Below are positions 58,215 to 64,000 of a stretch of DNA of 64,000 nt, in pieces. The stretch covers positions 17,112,001 through 17,176,000 of the forward strand of contig CM075941.1 of NCBI GenBank assembly GCA_038030265.1, given 5' to 3'. The stretch comes from Corythucha ciliata (Eukaryota > Arthropoda > Insecta > Hemiptera > Tingidae). The notes below the pieces were generated by a model, which saw only the letters and a program-made list of their open reading frames with translations, searched no databases and was not told the DNA's origin. How positions within the stretch are numbered: position 1 is the stretch's first letter; the number at the start of each line of letters is the position of its first letter. A program made the position numbers and the translations under genes.

Positions 58215-59418
58215 TGGTATCGACTGGCGGCCATCTTACCAGGATTGTGCCTTCTTCCCGCCCCGGCGGATCGCCCTTTATAGGACACAATACCGGGAAT
58301 TGCCGGACTGTGTGGCCGGGAAGTGACCGGGCACATGCAAGTCCTGGTTATCTCCACCCCACTCCCCGTCAGCCGGGCCACGGTCAAAGCTGACACGTTT
58401 TCAGTCTGGACCGCTTGGCGGTGGGGCCATCTTACCACTTTTTTATTGATAAGATAAGCACTGAGTGCTTTGTTTATGTTAATAGTTTTTAGTGCATTTC
58501 ATTTTTTTAGAGTTACTGCCTAATTTCGGGTTCGTGACGTTATAGGCTTTCTAACTGGGTTCGGTACGCGGACTTTTGTCATTCAGAAGTGTTCGTCCAA
58601 TAAGTACAAACAGGGCAAACGTGTGTGACTATTCGGATTTCCTTCAATGTCCGAAAACTAAAGAACTGAGCGTGAGACGCTGAGCTTCGTGACTTTCTCG
58701 GAGTAATAGAAAGTACGGGAAGAGGAGCATCACATCAAAAAACATTGCAGGGTGCAAAACACACTTGTTAAAAGCTAAGTCCTTTAATGTTTTCTCCAAT
58801 GGTGCCTTCATGCTTCTCTTCCGTTCAGTCAGGTTCGCGGGGGCTCACTACCTCAAGCTTCAACATCCCAATTTTTCTCTTCCGTTCTTTTTTTTGTGGC
58901 ATTAGCCCAAAAGCCATAGCCAGAGGGTTGTTTTAGAGTGTTACCTACACAGTGTGGTTAATTGATATTAAAAATTTGTGTATATTTCGGAAAACAGTTG
59001 GATTTTTTGACCCTAGAATAGCTAGGTAGCACAGACCAACTGGTCGAACAAAACCCGCCTCTCTCTGAGAAATTTAGTGTAAAGTTTAGCTGTGCAGTTA
59101 ACGATGATATACAAAGCAGCGAAAGCCACTAACCTCGACATTTTTACACACAGTTCTTTAGTTTTCGGACAGCAATGTGAAGCAATAGAAGGAAGTCCGA
59201 AAAGTCAAACTCGTAACCTTTTTGCACTCGGACGTATACTTGCGAACGGCACAAATTGACGTACCGAACCCAGTTAGAAAGCCTGCAGCGTCTCGGGCCC
59301 GAAATTAAACAGGAACTTCAAAAAAATTAAATGCACTAAAAACTATCAACAGAAACAGAGCACTCAGTGCTTATCTGATAAATAAAAAAGTGGTAAGATG
59401 GCCGCCAGTCGATACCAC
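58215..59418. mobile_element. Foldback-type element with inverted repeats of about 245 bp
   Basis: The left arm (tip 58215-58241, continuing 58438-58675) and the right arm (59155-59417) are reverse complements. Shared landmarks are TGGTATCGACTGGCGGCCAT, GATAAGCACTGAGTGCT, CTTTCTAACTGGGTTCGGTA and GTCCGAAAACTAAAGAAC. The centre of about 480 bp has no long reading frame. The left arm is interrupted by a 183-bp insert. The structure indicates a non-autonomous foldback or long-TIR DNA transposon. Confidence 0.85.
58242..58424. mobile_element. 183-bp GC-rich insert in the foldback left arm, flanked by 13-bp direct repeats
   Basis: GGCCATCTTACCA occurs at 58229-58241 and again at 58425-58437. The right arm has this sequence once and reads straight through. 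The insert is GC-rich, ends in no poly-A, and shows no RNA polymerase III A/B boxes. A 13-bp duplication suits a retroposed insertion, but the donor sequence is unknown. Confidence 0.7.
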
Positions 59419-59968
59419 CTATAGGGATTCGTTTCGTGCAAGAACAGCGTGCATCTACAGGGTGGTCGGTTTTGAGTTGCAAAAAAAAATTGGGTAATAG
59501 TGCACCAAAAATGGGATAAAAAAGTCCTTCGAGTAATATTTTTTTTTAGTGATTTTTAGGCGCAACTGTATTTTTCAACGAAAAACTGCTATTTCTCAGC
59601 TTCTACTTCACTTTTTTTCAAAAGTAATGGTAATGGCAGTTTCGTAATTCACGGAAAATTTTCTATGGGATGAATGAAAAATCAATATTCTAAATGGTCA
59701 AAAGCGCCCAAAAACGTAACGTTGTCGTTGCGTCAATGCAAAAAAACAAAAAATTTGACTTCAAAAAACAATTTACTGTGTCGCCAAAAATTGCTTCACA
59801 CGTTGTCAAGCGTCATAAAAACTTCTCCGTTTTCCCAGCTTTCCAACGGTGTACTCGAAAGTGGAATTATCTCCCTCCTTTGACAATAAAATTCGAAGAG
59901 AAGCGAAAAAGTCTTACATTTTGGGCTAAAAATGTGAATAATAACAGGTGCCAAAATTCATTTGTTTT

Positions 59969-60400
59969 GCTCTCTTTCTTTGAGAAATTCAAGCTCTGGC
60001 ACAGTAAAAATTAAAATAATATTGTATTTGAAGAATAAACAACAAACTTACACACAACCAACTCAAAAATTATAAAAATGACAAAGAGGTGTGCGCATTT
60101 AGGGCACCTGCTGGTTTTTTATTTAAGTAGCGAAAAAGTCATACATTTTGGGCTAAAAATATGAATAATGACGGGCACGAGAAATGAGACGGTACGAGAA
60201 ATGATAAAACGAGCACAAGAGTGCATCAGGAATGGAGGCGGGCACTTCGAGCAGCTACTTAAATAAAAAAGCAGCAGATGCCCTAAATTCGCACACCTCT
60301 TCGTCCATTTTATTAATTTTTTATTTGTTGTTTATTCTTCAAATGCAATGTTATTTTAATTTTTCCTGTGCCAGAGCTTGGATTTCTCAAGAAAGAGAGC
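59969..60400. mobile_element. Long hairpin (inverted arms about 150-160 bp)
   Basis: GCTCTCTTTCTTTGAGAAAT at 59969 pairs with the complement of ATTTCTCAAGAAAGAGAGC ending at 60400. The arms continue through CTCTGGCACAG, AATAAACAACAAA and CACACCTC to GTAGC, leaving a loop of about 125 bp. A 50-bp segment of the loop (60129-60180, 'gcgaaaaagtcatacatttt') also repeats directly at 59902-59953. A 106-codon frame (59694-60014) reaches into the left arm and is not recognised. Confidence 0.75.
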
Positions 60401-60880
60401 GAAAGGCCACGAAGTTGCCTCCAGAAACCGCGAATCAGCGTTTCCTCAATTTATAGCCGTGAGGCGACTTTCCAAAAAATGACAATTTTTTGTGTGGAAA
60501 ATCTGTTTTTCGGGTGGCATTTCAATTTTTTTTGTTTTTTAAAGGGCAAACTGATCGGGACAAATTTACAGCCTGAAAAAAATCAAGCATTTGAGGAGAT
60601 CTCGGTCCGGAGATGGGTGGGGTTGGGTGGGGCGGAATTCACTGCTCTGCCAGTGAACCCGGCGAGTTCAGGAAAGAATGGCCAGAATGCCCAGGTAGCG
60701 TCTACAAATCAAAGGAGAAACAACTTTCCTGCTGCTCCCTGGGTGCTGCTGCTCGGTGCACGACACTGAGGGTTCCAAAAACATGGCCCTGCGCTTCCAG
60801 GGATAAAAACCTACGGGAATCTTGATAAGGATAGTTGAGAATTCAAGGAGTATGAGTACCTTTTCGAAGTGTTCAGCTGC

Positions 60881-61046
60881 GTTTACATTTGAGAAAGTTT
60901 TGCTATAGAGAGAACTCTCGAGAGCTTAACTCGCCAGTCTAAACGGGCCAGAGAGTTCTCCCCCACCCCACTGCCAGCCTGCCCGTACCTGGCACTCTCA
61001 GAGAGTTCAACTCTCGAGATTTACTCTCACGTGTAATAGCAGTAGC
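60881..61046. mobile_element. Possible MITE with GAGAGTT-rich arms
   Basis: CTGCGTTTACATTTGAGAAAG...GAGAGAACTCTCGAGAG roughly mirrors the complement of CTCTCGAGATTTACTCTCACGTGTAATAGCAG. Internal copies of GAACTCTC/GAGAGTTC pair as well. Ends are imprecise. Confidence 0.5.
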
Positions 61047-61639
61047 ACCATTAGAGACTATAAGGCACACCTGGTGGAAGGGGAGGGGATAAATCCTCGT
61101 GACCAGGTACCACGAGCCTTTTTTGTGCGTGAGGAAAGCTGAGGCACATATTACATTACATGGCTTTGACCCCTTGGAAAGCTCTCCTCATTAAGAGCAT
61201 GCAAAAAATCGCAGCTGTAGGAGCCTAAGTTGTCAGTCTTCCCTCGTTGGGGTGTGTCATTGACGGACCGGTTTCGGCTGTTAACCACCAGTTGTGTTCA
61301 ATTTCATCTCAACCCCCCCCCCCGCCATCACTGACCACTGTCACCGGGGCTCATAACATTGTCCAAACTCATCGCTAGTGAGGGTGAGTCTTTTTTTCAG
61401 AGCTCTGCTACACCTCATTGAAATTGTTTTGGCACCGTTGGTTGGAAACAAACTTGAATAGGTATTTTAATTATTTGTTTCACTCATATTCATGAGTTAC
61501 TCGAAATTAGTAACTTTTTAGAATCCTTTTGAGGATCTCAAATTCTCAAAGGACCGTCAACCATAAAGTAGTACCGTCCTTCCTTATGAAGGGCCGCTGA
61601 TGTTCACCAACTATGGGTCCTCAAAATGGGCTATTCAGC

Positions 61640-61800
61640 TTGAAAATAACCATATTGAACTAAAAACTGACATGTAAGCCTGGAAACTGTAAATGTGTTA
61701 TTCGAATCGTAATTTTCAGGTCCCAAAACAGCCAATTCGATCGCAGAAACACATTGGAAACTTGTAAAATTTACCCCTGATATCGCTTTTCCACACCAAT
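61640..61800 (+). repeat. Family H remnant
   Basis: A few units such as 'gaaactgtaaatgtgttatt' and 'gaaacttgtaaaatttac'; strongly diverged. Confidence 0.4.
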
Positions 61801-61804
61801 ATAG

Positions 61805-64000
61805 ACCCTCAAAAACCCTCCCTCGATTCCACAAATATTTAAATGTAAATAAATCGCCAGATTATGACGATACAATTAATCCTTTAGGCCAAATTTGTAA
61901 CTTACTGTCACCAGCTCTTTATTTGTTGATCAAACAGGCCCTCGAATCACTCTGACCACAGGGTTTTTGGTCGGATAATAATGTCAATTACAAAGAGGTG
62001 CCCGTCTACTTGTGAAGCTATCATTATCCAAAAGTTGATTTCTAGATGAGAAAATGATGACCGTTATTATTATTGAACGAAATGTTGAAAAGGTAGGCTG
62101 GCACATTCTACATTCAAGGCACGTGAAGTCAGGCGGGTGCGGGTCGTCGCATATTAGTTCTCCCGGGGCTTTTTCAGGACACCAGCATCAATCCCCCCGC
62201 GAACGGACGGCACCACGGTCGGTAATGAGTTGTAAACAGCGGGGGGGGGGGAACCCGAGCTTATCCACCAAGAAGGTTGCATGTAGCTTTTGCAAATTGT
62301 GAAAGTATTACAGCTCCACCACCCCCCACCAGCGTCCCGTGGGAGGGATCCCTACAATGCGCTCATCACATAGGTCTCCCGTGGCATTTTCATTTCCCTC
62401 CACTATACACTCTCTCGTGCTTTTTCAATTAACTCCTTGTAACGTCTGAAGGTTGTAAAACGTCGTAGATAGACGCAAGAGTGATGGAAAGCGGGGAATT
62501 TCATTGCTTTTCACGGGTCCACTCGCTGCCCCGTGTCCCGCCGCTCAATGTCGTGCAAAGAAAACGGGGTTTGCCCTTTTAAAACTTCTTTTATCGGGGG
62601 GAGAAGGGGCACAATAGTTGGCCCGAGGTATTTTTTTACAAAAGCCCCAAAGGGTAACAAAGTACGTGTAACTCCCTTCATTCTTACTGAATTGAAAGCT
62701 TTTGTTAAACCACCACGTGATCTCCGCCACCTCCACCCGCCATACCACCATAGCACGAGAAGCAAGCTTCTAATCAATTTAAACTCCAATTTATATCGAC
62801 GGGAGCATCGCACGCACCAACAGAACAGCATACACCCCCCCCTCCCACTATTCGTCACAACTCCCATCGTCTCTATCTAAAAATTTTCGAAACGAAAACC
62901 GAAGGGCATTATTACTTGAGTAATTAGGAACGACTATGAGTCGCTAAACTATCGATTGACTTAAAAAAAAAAAAAAAAAAAAATAGAATAAAAAGGAGAA
63001 CCAATTTATTTTAAACGCCTCCCTTTCCACTTCTTTCACCACCCAGAATAGAATTGGATTAGTTTGGAGTTTCATGAAAATAGGTGGAAAACTCGGCGTT
63101 TCCAAGAGGATTAACCTGACTAATTACGAAGGTTACGCCTCGCTCCTAATTTTGCTATGGGTTCATCGTTTAACGCCGGGGTATAAGTGCGGAGGGAAAT
63201 AGCGACGCTGTGTAAAGAAGTTGTTTTAAAACGATCCGACGATTCATAATAAATTATTACGGCAACCCACACCCTCCCATCGCTTAAAAAGACCATTAAG
63301 AGAGAGTAAGACGTAATTAAGGAACTCTTCGTTCGTGGTCTCGGAAAATTGTTTAAGAGCCCGGGACTTTTTGGGGCTTTGTTTGCTGGACAGATCAGCC
63401 AATTAACTGCCATTTTTTCTTCAGAAACTGATTATTCGGAGTGTCTTAGAAATCTTTTGGTAACATTTTGGCAGAATTCTAAAAAATAAAAAAAATTGAA
63501 CGTTTCTTCTTCTTTTTTATTCTTTTAATCTGTTTCTATTCACCAGATTCGCAACACAAAACATTCTCGGGAATGGAAAATTCCGTAAATGTTGTGTTCG
63601 GGGGGCGGGGGTGTCTGAAAGAGACGTCAAGTGTGAGAGATTTGTGTAGTGTAGAACGCCCAGCAGTACTTTAAGAATTCATTCGAATGTACGAATAAAA
63701 TGTTTTGTAGGAAAAATCATAGAGAGTTGGTTCAGGGTGGTGGGGGTTGGTACTTCTTCGAAGGAATATATGAAAAAAGAAATGTTCAATTGACGCGCTC
63801 CCTCCCCCCGCCTACCTGTAAAGTTAACACGAGATATTTTTCCATTTAATAAAAATGAGCTCAACACCTCCAATGCGCTATAAAAAAAAAAACACTTCAC
63901 GTCGCTAGTTAGTGTATTGGTGAGGTAGTTACAGGGGGTAGGGAGTTGAAATGAGGGAGCGTTAATTGCTGGGCCTGACGAACCTTTTTCACTCTTCGAC
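61805..64000. other. Unique stretch to window end, no gene supported
   Basis: Oligo-G run at 62241-62251, poly-A tract at 62962-62983 and CACCACC-rich segments. The 118-codon - strand frame (62511-62867) and the opposing 115-codon + frame show no domain. Nothing in the last 2.2 kb resembles a sif exon. Confidence 0.4.

Noticed and set aside
59694..60014. 106-aa open frame as a gene
   Set aside because: Lys/Asn/Phe-rich, runs into the hairpin arm and is not recognised; more likely part of the repeat structure.
1..64000. tRNA and rRNA genes
   Set aside because: I looked for B-box-like GGTTCGAATCC with a matching A box and cloverleaf and for rRNA core words; no convincing case was seen, though this was not a covariance-model search.

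Overview
This is eukaryotic nuclear DNA, most likely from an arthropod. Only one gene can be recognised with confidence: the 5' (N-terminal) part of a still life (sif)/TIAM-type Rac guanine-nucleotide exchange factor on the + strand. It is split by very short GT-AG introns, almost all 58-180 nt. The subgroup (crustacean, chelicerate, other) cannot be fixed from the sequence.

Region 1-6043. After a repeat-derived edge (1-300) comes a TATA-containing flank, a 153-codon upstream ORF (1472-1912 + 1978-1998), and the sif start codon at 2026. Fourteen coding exons (2026-6043) were assembled by reading frame, intron phase and GT/AG sites. They give about 908 residues: a myristoylation-type N-terminus, a WH1/EVH1-like domain, and a long Ser/Gly/Asn-rich linker with islands typical of arthropod sif. 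The PH, RBD, PDZ, DH and second PH regions expected of the family are not seen and should lie beyond the window, so nearly everything after 6043 is probably one huge intron. One isolated coding-looking exon at 27162-27635 ends in the same phase (0) as sif exon 14 and is a candidate alternative first exon.

Region 6044-64000. This is a mosaic of degenerate minisatellite-like arrays. I separate at least eight word families (A-H, units about 17-32 bp), which recur in separate blocks and in both orientations. Set among them are short inverted-repeat elements (MITE-like pair at 7121/10220, others at 7862, 9108, 10590, 34333, 35688), a hAT-like pair of tips (47502-48916), a foldback element with a nested 183-bp insertion (58215-59418), a long hairpin (59969-60400) and a 5'-truncated non-LTR retrotransposon on the - strand (52870-53764). 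Oligo-C/oligo-G runs of 10 or more followed by CCACCA-like sequence are unusually common throughout. The remaining stretches show no gene that I can support; most open frames there lack codon structure or lie in the arrays.

The points most worth checking are: (1) the upstream ORF, which after removal of a 65-nt intron is in frame with sif and separated from it by a single UGA-C; (2) an internal exon-4 duplication that leaves two phase-compatible donor sites; (3) the alternative first exon at 27 kb; and (4) the large, orientation-switching array landscape inside the intron.
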